Source: Beta vulgaris subsp. vulgaris
Lineage: Eukaryota; Streptophyta; Magnoliopsida; Caryophyllales; Amaranthaceae
NCBI RefSeq assembly: GCF_026745355.1
Contig: NC_079205.1
Span: 33,285,950-33,349,949, forward strand
Direction: 5' to 3'
Length of the DNA: 64,000 nt
This document shows, piece after piece, positions 32,002 through 43,900 of the stretch. Positions within the stretch are counted from its first letter, which is position 1; each line of letters begins with the position of its first letter. The position numbers and the translations under genes are program-made. Below the pieces are notes generated by a model. It was given only the letters and a program-made list of their open reading frames with translations, did not search any database and was not told where the DNA came from.

Positions 32002-35000
32002 ATGAATATTAGTTTTTGGAATATAAGAGGGTGTAGAAGGCATCTAGCCATGGAAGAAGTTAAAGATTTTTGTGCTGCTAATCATATTCACATCATGATG
32101 TTGTGTGAAACAAAGATGCAGATCCCCCCGGGGGAGGGAAGTATTCGCCACTGTGGGTTTCTATATTTTGATTTTATCCCTTGTTTAGGTCTAGCAGGGG
32201 GTATTTGGTTATTATGGAAAGATAATGCTAGCAATCCTTTTTCCCTAACAGTTATACATAAAAATGACAGATTTATGGCCTGTAATATAAGTATTCTTTC
32301 AATGGGGTGTAATTTCGTAGCAATTTTTATATATGCACCCCCTAATCAAGCTTTCAAACAACAATTTTGGGATGATTTGATCCTTTATATCAAGACCTTA
32401 TCTAATCCTTTTATAATTTTAGGAGATTTTAATGAGCTAAGCTCTCAATCTGATAAAGTAGGAGGCTCTACTTTTAAATTTTCTAGACTTTCATTTATGA
32501 ACTTGCTCCTTTCCTCTGTTGAATGTTTTGAACTCCCCTTTGAATGTAGTTCGTATACGTGGAGGAAAAAATCTCATGGCCCAAATAACATTTTGGAACG
32601 ATTAGATAAAGGGGTTGTGAGTCTTGATTGGTTAAGTTTATTCCCGAATTCCAAGGTGTATAACCACAACTTTACGTCATCTGATCACTGTCAGGTTTCA
32701 CTGGCATTAAATATTAGTAAAGTAAGGAAAGCTCTGCCGTTTAGATTTAACAAGTTGTGGACCACTAGGAAGGATTTTGATTTTTTAATTAAAAAATCTT
32801 GGAGTACTCGGTTCTCGGGCTCGCATATGTTCTGTTTTACAAAGAAGTGTAAGTTACTTAAAGAGAGAGCTAAAAAGTGGTCTTCAACTCGATTTGGAAA
32901 TATTTTTAGACAACTTAGGAATGTGGAGTCTAGACTAAAAATGATCCAAAATGAGTTAGTTCATAAAGATGATTGTCCAATACTTATTGCTCGTCAAGAA
33001 ATTTTTTTAGTAAAACATGCCAAATTACTCCACTTTCAGGATATTCATTGGAAGGTTAAAGCTAAGTCAAATCATATTAAATTAAGTGATGCAAATACTA
33101 AATATTATCACTCTTGTGCCACCATACGAAGGAATCGTAATCTCGTTAATTCCATCCAAGGTCCGCAAGGGGAAATAATTACACATCCCTCTTGAATTGA
33201 GGAATGTATTTCTAATGCCTTTAAAATGCGATTCATGGCTAATTTACAGTGTTCTTTTGATATAGACAATGATTTTCAAATCCTTGATGAAATCATTTCT
33301 ATTGATGATAATGCACTGTTATGTCGAGAAGTTACTTATGATGATGTTAAGGCTGCTACATTTGACTTAGCCCCTGATAAAGCACCAGGACCAGATGGAT
33401 TTCCCCCATTCTTTTTCCAAAAATATTGGGCTCTTATGGGCAATTCGGTAGTGCTCGCTGTAAGAGCGTTTTTTCACTCAGGTAATATGCTTAAGGAAAT
33501 TAATCATACTTTCATTACATTAATTCCAAAGATCGATAACCCATCGAACCCAAATCATTTTAGACCCATAAGCTTGTGCTCTACAATATATAAGATTATT
33601 TCTAAAATTATGGCTAATAGGTTGAAAGTTGTTATGGGTAAGATTATTCATCCATTACAAGGGGTCTTTGTCCCTGAGAGACTAATTCAAGATAATGTGC
33701 TTCTAGCACATGAAGTTTTTCACTCCTTTAAAAATAAAAAAGGGGCGACAGGTTGGCTGGCAATCAAGTTGGATATGGAAAAAGCGTATGACCGTCTAGA
33801 ATGGAATTTCATATTTGCTACCTTAGAAAAATTAGGCTTCTACACTCGGTGGATTTCATGAGTAAAACAATGTATAACAACGGTGTCTTTTTCTGTTCTA
33901 GTCAATGGGATCCCAGGGGAGTCTTTTATCCCGCAAAGAGGTATCCGTCAAGGAGATCCGTTATCTCCCTATATCTTCATCCTATGTGCGGAAATTCTAG
34001 CTCGTCAATTACAGGAAGCTAGTTTTGCTGGAACTAGATCAATTGGGGTGACGTTAGGACACTCGAAAATTAAAATCCCTTTCTTAACATTTGCAGATGA
34101 CACGATGATTTTTGCTAAAGCTTCTGAAGACAGTTGTCATACTATTAGAAGGATTCTAGATAAGTACTGTGCAATGTCGGGGCAATTGGTCAATTTTCAT
34201 AAGTCGGCTTTCCAATGTACCCAAAACGTATCAGATAATTTCTCTATTAACTTCTCGGAAATTCTTCAAATGGAAAAATCATTTTCATTGGGCAAATATC
34301 TGGGCTGCCCTATCATAGATTCTAAGGTAACAAACGCAACATTTGCTGATATCCAACAAAAAGTTTCGTCACAGCTGACTAAATGGAGAGCTAATTCTTT
34401 GTCTCAAACTGGGAGGACAGTCTTAATTCAATCCAATTTAGCAACTAAAGCAAATTACCAAATGCAGAGTTTCTCGTTACCACCCACGGTGCTTTCTTCT
34501 CTTGATAAGTGTTATAGGAATTTTTTTTGGAATAAAGCTCCTGATGCTAAATCCCCAAATTTAATCGGGTGGGATAAGATCTGCTACCCTAAGAAATTTG
34601 GTGGGCTAGGTTTGAGAAAAGCTAAGACCAATAACGTTGCTTTAATATTTAAACTCCTCTGGAAAATCTTAGCTTCACCGGATAATCTATGGGTGAAGCT
34701 AGTGGAAACAAAATATCTTAAGGGTGATGATCTATTTCATTATAAAGTCAAGGCTAATGTTTCGTGGCAATGGAGAAAATTAATGGCTATACGTGGCATC
34801 TTTAGAAAGGGTTTGAGATGGATTGTTGGAAATGGCGAAAAGATCTCCTTTTGGTATGATAATTGGATATTTAACTATCCTATTTCTGACATTTGTGCTG
34901 TTCCTTTGGGCACTGAACATTTTAAAGTTGGTATCTTTGTTTGTCAGGGTAGCCAATGGAATAGCAGTCTCCTTAGAAGGTTTGTTCCCGTAAATATTTG

Positions 35001-35517
35001 TGAGATTATTGAAATTTTTTTTTTGCCTAGTAATAGTATGGTAGATATCAGGGTGTGGGGTCTGTCCCCGGATGGTATTTATTCTGTTAAAACAGGTGTT
35101 GATATAATCCAAGGCCTAAATTTAAACCAAGTGGATCCGTTTGCATTCCATTGGATTTGGAAGCTAAAAGTTCCCCCTAAGATCAAATTTTTCATTTGGA
35201 AGATCTGCCAAAATGGCCTCCCTACAAAGAAGAGACTAGAGATTAGCCATGTGTTTTTCCCTTTGGAATGTGTTTTTTGCAATTTCCATACGGAGGACAC
35301 TGCTCATCTTTTTTCTAGTTCCCCCTTTGCTGTAGATGTTTTTTCTGATCTCCAAACTGCTTTACAATGGAGCCCTCCTCCTGTTATTGGGCAGGACGTG
35401 ACTTTCCTTGAGTATTTTTTACAACTAAAAGCTTCTCTGACAACCCATCAAATTGAGAGTATTGCTATCTCATGGTGGTTTATTTGGTATATTCATAATG
35501 GGGTTATCTTTAGATAG
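32002..35517 (+). pseudogene. LINE ORF2: APE endonuclease, reverse transcriptase, zf-RVT
   Basis: This protein nicks the target and copies the element RNA into it. ATG 32002 opens MNISFWNIRGCRR, the normal start of the APE-type endonuclease. Its GDFNE (about 32432) and SDH (about 32678) catalytic motifs are present. The reverse transcriptase has APGPDGFPPFFFQKYW, NHFRPISLCSTIYKIISKIM, GIRQGDPLSPYIFIL and the catalytic FADD at 34090-34101. The zf-RVT domain (about 35145-35330) shows WKLKVPPKIKFFIWK and CVFCNFHTEDTAHLF. All blocks are in one frame; breaks are TGA at 33193, TGA at 33859 (at a Trp position) and TAG at 35515. A young copy with only point lesions. Confidence 0.9.
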
Positions 35518-35654
35518 GAATCTTGCTCCCCAAGAAAGGCAAGTATGATGATAAAGAATTATGTGATCAATCTCTGTTCTATGGGTAATATGATTTCTGC
35601 TGAACCCCCTGTCTAGACCCCGAGAGAAATCGAAGAATCGAACCAATATCTCTT

Positions 35655-36173
35655 GGGCTCCCCCCCCCCCCCCCCCCCCCGCGGGGTTACTATAAAATGA
35701 ATTTTGATGGGTCTAAACTTTCGAATGGCCAAGCTGCATTTGGTTTTGTCATTCGAAATGATGAAGGAAAAGTTATGCTTTGTGGGGCTGGGAATTTAGA
35801 TATGTCAGACTCAATTCCCTTGGCGGAGGCTAAAGGACTACGGGAAGGTATTAGAGGAGCTAAGTCCTTGGGCATTTCAAAAATTATTATTGAAGGTGAT
35901 AACATGGTTGCCATCAATTCCATTAGAAAACTTTGGAAAATCCCTTAGATAATCAAATCCATTATCTTAGATACAGGAGAGGAACTTTCTACTTTTGATG
36001 ATGTTCAGATTTGTCAGACTTTCAAGGAAGCTAATATGGCTGCGGATTGGATGGCTCACCGTGGTCAAGTGACGACTCTTACTACTTACTGGTTTGATGT
36101 TCTTGATTTATCTTTTGCTTTAATCATCCGTAAGGATGCTTTAGGGTGGCCCAAATCTTGGGATCCATCCTAG
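35655..36173 (+). pseudogene. LINE RNase H domain (RVT_3 type)
   Basis: Plant L1 elements often carry a C-terminal RNase H that removes the RNA strand. The block starts at about 35691 with YYKMNFDGSKL, which holds the first catalytic Asp. It goes on with FGFVIRNDEGKVMLCGAG, LAEAKGLREGIRGAKSLGI (Glu) and IIEGDNMVAINSI (Asp), and ends EANMAADWMAHRG. A TAG lies at 35946 inside the domain. It is joined to ORF2 through a frameshifted stretch (35518-35655) and a run of about 20 C at 35660-35680 that is prone to slippage. The frame ends near TAG 36171. Confidence 0.8.
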
Positions 36174-36200
36174 TCTTTTCTTTCCTTTATAAAAAAAAAA

Positions 36201-36217
36201 ATAGAGCAACAATTGAG
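36201..36217. repeat. LINE target-site duplication, right copy
   Basis: ATAGAGCAACAATTGAG directly after the A tail; pairs with 28865-28881. Confidence 0.85.
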
Positions 36218-37254
36218 TATGCTTTTAGGATTACATAGCTGACTTTGGGTTCGTCTTCTTTGATACCACAAAGGCACAAAGACAAATAAGAGAGCTGGAA
36301 AGCTCAAATAAGTGACGCCGTTATCAAACTGTTTCCAATGTTAAACTCGAACAGTGCACTTTAACCTGCCATGTTACCATCTTGCCCCTAATCTCTGCGA
36401 ATTCTACTCCGAACAGATCTGAAGTGGTAACGCTTCAATCCATTATTTATGATGATTTACTCTTCTGTATGAATTTAATTCATTCAAAATTTCTTAGATT
36501 TATTATTAAACTAAAAATTCCCAAGTTATACTGTCAGTTGTCAGTTTTATGATATTATTTTTGTCAATGAAATTTTGAAACCTATTTCAGTTAAAGTCTG
36601 TTCTTGTTCTGAGTTTATTTCTCTACTTCATTTTGGTGATCAAATTGTCAGTAACAGGTGATTGATGAATTCAGAAATTAGCTGTTTCGTTTCAAAACCG
36701 ATGTTGTGACTGATGCAATTAACGATAGCAAAAATAATGAACAATCAACACAAGAATCAACGTGATTCACTAACAATGTGTTAGCTACGTCCACATGCGG
36801 AAGGGAAACAGTTTTATTAGGTTTAGGAGTGAGTATAGATTACATAATAGAGGTAGAGGTTAATAATAGGGTTTATATAGTCCCTAATAGTTAACTAAAC
36901 AAATGGGCCTAAATCCGAAACTGAAACAAACCTGATATCTTAAATAACATATACCGAAAAAGTTCAGGGGTGTCGTCCCTAACCCGTAACCCCCACCAGG
37001 CTGAACCTGGACCTGGAGTGGCTGACCGGTCAGCGAGAACCCCGCGCTTGAAATTGGATAAATAATTCAAGGCATAGTTCAACAATTGGCAATGAATTGT
37101 GGCATTCTACAAGGAGAAACTCATAACTTATACCTGTTATAAGTTATAACACGCACACACACTCACATTCCTTGCACTTTTCAAACCCCCTACTAGTTAT
37201 TAATCCCGAGCTAAGCTCCTGGTAAGGAAAATTTTCATGTATTAATTTTATACT

Positions 37255-37345
37255 TTAAGATGATAGCACTTGGTCTAGTGGTTAAATCTTTTGTATATAA
37301 ACTTAAGTCATGAGATCAAAGTCATCAAACCATTGTCACATAATT
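37255..37345 (+). mobile_element. tRNA-derived SINE-like segment
   Basis: TGGTCTAGTGGTTAA (37271-37285) matches the pol III box A phrase typical of plant SINEs, and TGAGATCAAAGTC (37311-37323) sits where a degenerate box B is expected. It does not fold as a tRNA. The 3' end and target duplication were not found. Confidence 0.4.
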
Positions 37346-37768
37346 TGCAATTCGTTTTGGAAAGCGGAACGAATTTGGGGACGGGATTTGCTCTATAGTG
37401 GTTTGATTTTAGGGAAGATCCCTTTATGCACGAATTGCCAATTCGCAAATTCCAAACTGGAACATTGGAACCAATTCACAATTCGCATACACCCCCAACG
37501 AATTATGCAATAATGTGACTGTGGATCAAGCCCTATACTATGCAATTTCTAATTTTTTCTATTGTATGTGGATTACATGGAGTAAAATGACTTTAGGGAG
37601 AACGCCAGGTGACCCCGTTCCATGTTTAGGAATACCTTTCAATATATTAGTATAGATAGAGGTTTTTCCCAACATAATCATGTACTGCAGGAAGGTGAAT
37701 TTCAAAAACCACCTCATTCTTTTTTCTTTCATGTCTTGGTAGGGTTGTGGAATTGGCCGGTGATGTTA

Positions 37769-37842
37769 CATAAACCTGTCATGATTTCAAAAGAAAAAGA
37801 CTGGCCATAAACCTGTCATGATTTCAAAAGAAAAAGACTGGC
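37769..37842. repeat. 37-bp perfect tandem duplication
   Basis: The unit CATAAACCTGTCATGATTTC plus 17 more bases at 37769-37805 is repeated without change at 37806-37842, about 70 bp upstream of the phosphatase start codon. Confidence 0.9.
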
Positions 37843-37913
37843 TAATGAATTGGATTTTTATTCGAAAATTCTGACCAGTCTATGTACTGACAGTCTCTCT
37901 AGGGTGTGAAACT

Positions 37914-40900
37914 ATGGATCGGCTCGACTGTGCAGCACGAGTTATGTTGGTTTCAGATCTTGACTACACAATGGTGTTGTTTTTTTTTTCTTTTCAAGAA
38001 ACTACTTTTTATTTTGGATTCAATATCTTGCTGCTTTTGTTAATTAGAGGTGGTGTTATACACAGGTTGATCATGATGAGTCCAGTGATAATGCTCTCCT
38101 TAGGTTCAATGCACTGTGGGAAGCATATTTTCGCCATGATTCTTTGCTAATATATTCAACAGGACGATCGCCAACTATCTACAAAAGGTTGAGGAATGAA
38201 AAACCCTTGCTAACCCCAGATATAACTGTTATGTCTGTGGGCACTGAAATTGCTTATGGCGATTCTTTGGTGCCTGATGTTCATTGGGAACAATCTTTAA
38301 ATCATAGATGGGACAGAAATATTGTGACAGAAGAAACTGCCAAGTTTGCAGAACTTGTGCCTCAGGTTTCCCTTTAAGCAACTGGCAAATATGGCTATGT
38401 GATGTTTGTCTTTTTTATCTGTATGAATGTAATATATTGGCTTGTAGAATTTGATGGATCAGTACATATTCATAAAGCTTATTTTCTAATGTTGAATGCA
38501 GTCTGAAACCGAGCAGCGCCCTCACAAAGTTAGCTTCTTTGTGGAGAAAGCCAAGGCATCCCAAGTAATTGAGATTCTTGAGGCGCGCCTAATAGAAAGA
38601 GGGGTAAGACTCTAAATGTTGGGTTAGAAATTTAACAATGTTTTCTTTAAACTCATCATCCCTTTCTATTTTAACTTTTTGACCCGTCAGTTAGATATCA
38701 AAATTATATATAGTGGTGGGGTTGCTCTGGATGTGTTACCAAGAGGAGCTGGAAAAGGACAGGCTCTCACTTACCTGATGAAGAAATTTGATGGTAAAAG
38801 TCCTATGAATACTCTTGTTTGTGGTGATTCTGGAAATGATGCTGAATTGTTTAGTGTTCCTGGAGTTTATGGTGTTATGGTTCGTACTTCAATATCACTG
38901 AAACCTCTATTTTTATCCTGTATTCCTCTTCATTTTAGGTGAAATTGGCTTAAAGCATCTCTCATTTGTTCATAATGCAGGTCAGCAATGCACAGGAAGA
39001 GTTGTTGAAATGGCATGAAGTGAATGCGAAGAGCAACCAAAACATTCTTCACGCTTCCGAAAGATGTGCTGCTGGTATTGTACAAGCCATTGGCCATTTT
39101 GGTCTAGGGCATTGTATTTCACCAAGAGATGAAATGGACTCCCTGGAATACTCGAAGGATCGTATAAATCCAGGACTTGAAGTTGTGAATTTCTACTTGG
39201 CTTGTGAGAAATGGCAACGTGGAGAAGTCGAAAAGTCCACACAGTTTATTCAGAATTTGAAGTCTAAGTTTGTACGTATAATTCAAGATTCCTTATTATA
39301 GCACTCATTATGTGGTACTTCCTCCAGAGATGAAGTTTGATATCCTAAAGCAGATTCATAGATGGACTTTTTGGTCTTGACTTTCAAGTTTACGATTATT
39401 GTTAAAAGGCTCATAAACTAGTCATTTTGTATACGTCCAGTTGCTGCCTCGTTTCAATCCGTATTCACCAGGTGCTACAGCCACTTATGCTTTTTTTTTG
39501 TTGTTGTTTGACAATCAGCATACATCAGGTGTCTTTGTCCATGCTTCTGGAGTGGAGCAACCTTTCTATGAATGCTTAAAGGCACTGGAAATGTCTCATG
39601 GACATATGCAAACTTTCAATTTTAGAGTGTGGGTGGATCGAGTTTCTTCTGCTCAGATTGGTTCTGATACTTGGCTGGTGAAATTTGACAAATGGGAATT
39701 ATCAGGTGATGCATCTCTTGTTTGTTTCTTCATGCTTTTATATTGTAGTGATAAGTTCTGTTATCATAAAGTTCTGTTGTTTTGCTTCACTCTCCTGTGA
39801 TAAACCTCAATTAAAAGTAAACTTAAAACCTGTGTTTGACAGATTTAAATTTGCAATTGATATTAGTAGACTGTACAGCATAATCTTTCTGCTGGCTGGT
39901 CAGATGATTTATTGGAGTATTCCCTTTTAACTTAAGCTTGACTCCACTTGTTACCACCCCTAGAGTCATAGTTCTATATCCTCAAATAGGAAGCAGTGGG
40001 TCCATCTAGATTATTGCACTCTGAATTATCAACTACTGTGCTCCACGTTTGATCTCCTTAAACATGAAAGAGTAATCACTCTTTCCCTTTTCAGCTAATT
40101 ATATTCTTACTTCTTACAATATTCACCTTAGTCTTAGCTAGCCTAATGTTTGAGCTTTAGGAATTTCAGTTTCCTCTGTATTTTGTTTAATCTTCACCCT
40201 TCATCTGAATATTTTCTATCGATATTAAACTCAGTGAGATTTTTGGGATAAAGTAGCTTCCTATACTCTGGTTTATGCAATTTTCCTACCAATGTTGGTC
40301 ATTACCACTTTTAACAGACATCTATTGCATTATTGTTTATCTTGGTGATATGAAGTAGCAAAAAGTCCCAACCCAAGCCTTGTTTTTGTCCTTGGTGGAG
40401 TTAACCACAATTATTTTTCTCTTTGATTTCTTTAATAGATATGAAAAATCTTAAAAATCAAAACATCAATAACTCAAATCAAATTTCTTTTATGTTTCTA
40501 CATAGTGCTTTCTCAAAATTGGAGTTTCTAACATGTGGAATGGCAACTGAAATTTATTGAAAAAAGTTTGGGTATCGATCACTATGCCGTATATAAAACA
40601 ATAATTAACCTAATGAGGATGTCGCAACCTATCAAAAATAGTCCTTAGAGGATTTCTAACTATGTATTCGAGCAACCAGAAATATATATAGATTTCTAAT
40701 GTAGAGAGAATAATAAAAGACGAGTAAATATAATACCGTACTTTCTTTTTTTCCTTCAATAATAATAATACTCCACTAAGTTCTATTACATCTACCATTT
40801 GATAAAATAATTTTTGGTAACGAAAATACAACTCATCGCCTTAAATTACGTGCTCCAACAAGTGTTCAAATTGTTGTGGGACGGATAGATCATGAATCTA

Positions 40901-43900
40901 AATGCTCTAAAATGCAACTTAAATGCGCGTAAAAACTATACGCTAATGCGACATATTATATCCCTACTTGAACAACTCAAACTTAGCCGCTAAATGGAGG
41001 AGTCAGTTATAAAACGGCCCGAAAGCTTTTGGTTTGCAAACACTTTTTATGAGCCAAAACTGAAATGTAGTTGTTGGAGCAAGAATTGCCACAAGCACTA
41101 GACACCCTATCATTTGGGATCTAGAGTGTCGTGGGGGTATGCCCCTGGAGGTTACTGACCTTTATGAAGGTCTCACTAATGTACAAATAATTCTTAGTGT
41201 TAAATTATCTAAAACATACTTAACAAGAAGAATTAAAAAAGGGACTCACGAGAAATAAGAGAACAACTTTCTATTAGTTAAATTTGAGTACATAACCTAA
41301 ACAAAGAAAGATAATCAGGTGGACAGTTGCAAAGATTCATGATAGTGGAAGGCAAGGTTACCTCCATCACAAGCTCCAATATGTGATGCATCAACTGAAT
41401 AGGCCCAACTTACTTACTTACAAGAGGAGGAATACTCAAAGGGCAGATCAGTAATTTTGAGAGAATGGGAAACAAAATGATTATTGCTGGGCAGAGGAGA
41501 CAAAAGTTTGTTATGGGTGAGAGTGGGTGTACGGGAGGAATTTTAGAATAAAAGGGGAGTGGAGAGAGAATGTTAGGCAGCTGATTGTTCAGTGGGAATT
41601 GGGACTGGGAGAGAGGGAGCCTCTCGAAAGCTCACCATCCTTGTAGTTACTTCATCCTTATTATCTAACATCTTCCTCTCATTCATATTTTCATATTTGA
41701 TTTTCTGCTTGCTATTGTGGGTTCTGTTGTGGTGTTTACTGTGCTCTGTGTTGTGTGAGGATCTTGAGTCAACAGGTGGAGGTGATCGTGGTTCATCACA
41801 CAATTATAACCGGAGAATGTCAAATCAAGTAGATACGTCTATGCTAAACTACGCTAAACGAACTAGGAGCCTAGGTGCTAAAGTTAAACGCTAAGAACTA
41901 AGTACTTAAGAGTAATTTGTATTTGTTGATGATTAATTGCTTCTTTAAAGTAATTTGTGGTCTTCTATCTATATGCTTCTTCCCTTTCGGAGTTGAGAAG
42001 AATTTATGCTCCTTGTCATTTGAATTCAATCCCAGCTACTTTTACGTTTGCATGACCTTTTATCCACATTCCTCTTTTTCCGCTTCCATAACTGTCCATC
42101 ATTCTTCAGCGCTGGTTCTTCTTGGATCTGTTAGCGCCATGGCCAGACAATCTGTTGATAGGTTTTGTTCATGCTCATATAATTGTGGGCTGACATACAT
42201 GGAGTTGGCTTAAGTGTACTCGAGGTTGTCCATCATCACTTGCTTAATGATGATCACTAGCCAATGTGTTAAAAATGGGTGTAAGAAATTCCCCCCTCCC
42301 TTCTTTGTACAGTTTGTGCAATAACTGTGCATTGATAAAGATAACTTGTGGACTTCTAATATGCTAGGGATTGAAATGGGGTCAAAAAAGAATGCGGGAT
42401 TGTTGTTCATAATTGCAAATGTTTTGTTTCGTGAGTGAATTTTTGTTTTGTTTTTTTAAAGAATGTGTTTTTTTTGCATCCATTTTTTTTGTAAAAAGTT
42501 CAATGTGGCAGTCATTCTCCTCAAATAAAGGGGTAGTTGGTGATTTAAACAAGTGCACCTGATAAATTGAGAAACAGCTCTAAACTAAAGAGGAATGGAG
42601 AAAGGTCAGCCATGCAAAGGCATTGCAGACAATATTCTTGGGGACAACCAAAGAAGGTTAGTTCCAGCGACAGTCCGTCGAACTTTGGTTGTAGTTGTCA
42701 AAGTCAGGATTTGAGTCCGCTTCATTGTTTGGTGATGGAGAACGTTGGACCCTCTTCTTTTTTTTTTGGTCTTCTTGCAGGAGGAGGAGATGGTGATTAT
42801 GATAAACATGAACATGAAGAGGAGGAAGAAAATGAAAGAGAGGGCGAAAGAGCACATATTTTCTTCCTCTTCTCTACTCTCTCTATCTCTTCCCCTCCCA
42901 ATGCTCTTGCCACTGGAGTGGAGGATCCACTTCTTTTGTCTCCTTACCTGAAGTTGATGATGCTAGGGCTTTCTTTTTGTCACTTGGAATTTTTGGGTTT
43001 TGAAAAGGAGGATTTTTGAGATTTTCTTCCTGTCTGAAAGCTAGTTGTGATGAAGATAATAAAGAATAGTTCACCTTACAAAGAAAATAAAGTGACTCTT
43101 GGAGTCATTTTTCACCCTATTGTCATTCATTTATGACGTCAATTCACTCTTTTCCTAGGTTGGTATGAGAAGCCATGATTATAGCAAATTACGAAGGAGG
43201 AACGGATTGAATTTAACAGCCCTAGAAGTTTGCACTTTTGGTTGAGAAGGACAAGAGGGTCTGACATTCTCCATCATCAAACATTTGGGATGAAACTAGA
43301 CCGCCTCAAACTATTGTAGGGAGTAACCTTCTTTGATTGTTACTGTGGCAATGCCTTTGCAGGACTAGCCTTTCTCAATTCCTCTTTATTTTAGGGATTT
43401 TATCAACTTCTTCCTTTTTTCTTTTTTGCTTACTTTTTTTTTTGTCTCAAAATTCACTCCAGTATTAATAGGAGCAAGGGTTAGGATTTATTATTTTGTT
43501 ATTTTGTGAAGACTAATATAAGTCTTAGGAAAAATTGACAACAATAATCCCATCTAATATTTAGGTCACCAGAGCATTTTGGGCGGATACCTATAAATGT
43601 TGGGATTATTCTGAAATAATCCTTAGTAGGGATTATTTTGAGCGGAATGGTCATAGTGGGGATTATTAATGTCAATTTTTCCTAAGTTAAAAACAAATTT
43701 TTTAAAGACTAATCTAAAGTCGTTTTCATTATCAAGGAAATATCTTTTTGCTAAGTTTGTCTGAAGATTATATTTCTTACAATGCATATGAGATGAATAT
43801 ATATACTTCGTATTATCTAACTTTATGCATTTAACATTGCCTATAATTCATTTCAAAACAACGGACAATCAGAATTAGAATTATTTGGCATACAAAGTCA

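Larger units (their letters stand above)
28882..36200 (+). mobile_element. L1-type LINE with C-terminal RNase H, full length but disabled
   Basis: A 7.3-kb non-LTR retrotransposon with 5' UTR, ORF1 (DUF4283 plus zinc knuckle), ORF2 (APE endonuclease, reverse transcriptase, zf-RVT) and a plant-type RNase H, ending in a short A tail (36191-36200). It is flanked by a 17-bp duplication with one mismatch, so both ends are complete. Few lesions are present: one frameshift and one stop in ORF1, three stops in ORF2 and a poly-C slippage before RNase H. It sits about 1.7 kb upstream of the phosphatase start codon, in the same orientation. Confidence 0.93.
36218..37913 (+). promoter_or_regulatory. Upstream region and probable 5' UTR of the phosphatase gene
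   Basis: No other gene lies here. A 5' UTR exon around 36340-36430 followed by a leader intron is plausible: donor-like GTAACG at 36429, and the acceptor-like CTCTCTAG ends at 37902, 11 bases before the ATG. The intron part also holds a SINE-like segment near 37261 and a 37-bp tandem duplication at 37769. Transcription start and TATA box were not identified. Confidence 0.4.

Noticed and set aside
35660..35680. Run of about 20 C as a functional motif (i-motif or frameshift site)
   Set aside because: It lies in a decayed LINE join between ORF2 and RNase H. Polymerase slippage or assembly error explains it, and its length is not reliable.
37261..37335. Possible tRNA gene
   Set aside because: Box A is good, but no cloverleaf or acceptor stem can be formed; a SINE-like segment fits better.
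39441..39800. Open frame running through phosphatase exon 6 on both sides
   Set aside because: Only 39519-39705 matches the family. The 3' extension is intron 6 read-through and the true C terminus is at 45923 and 46065.
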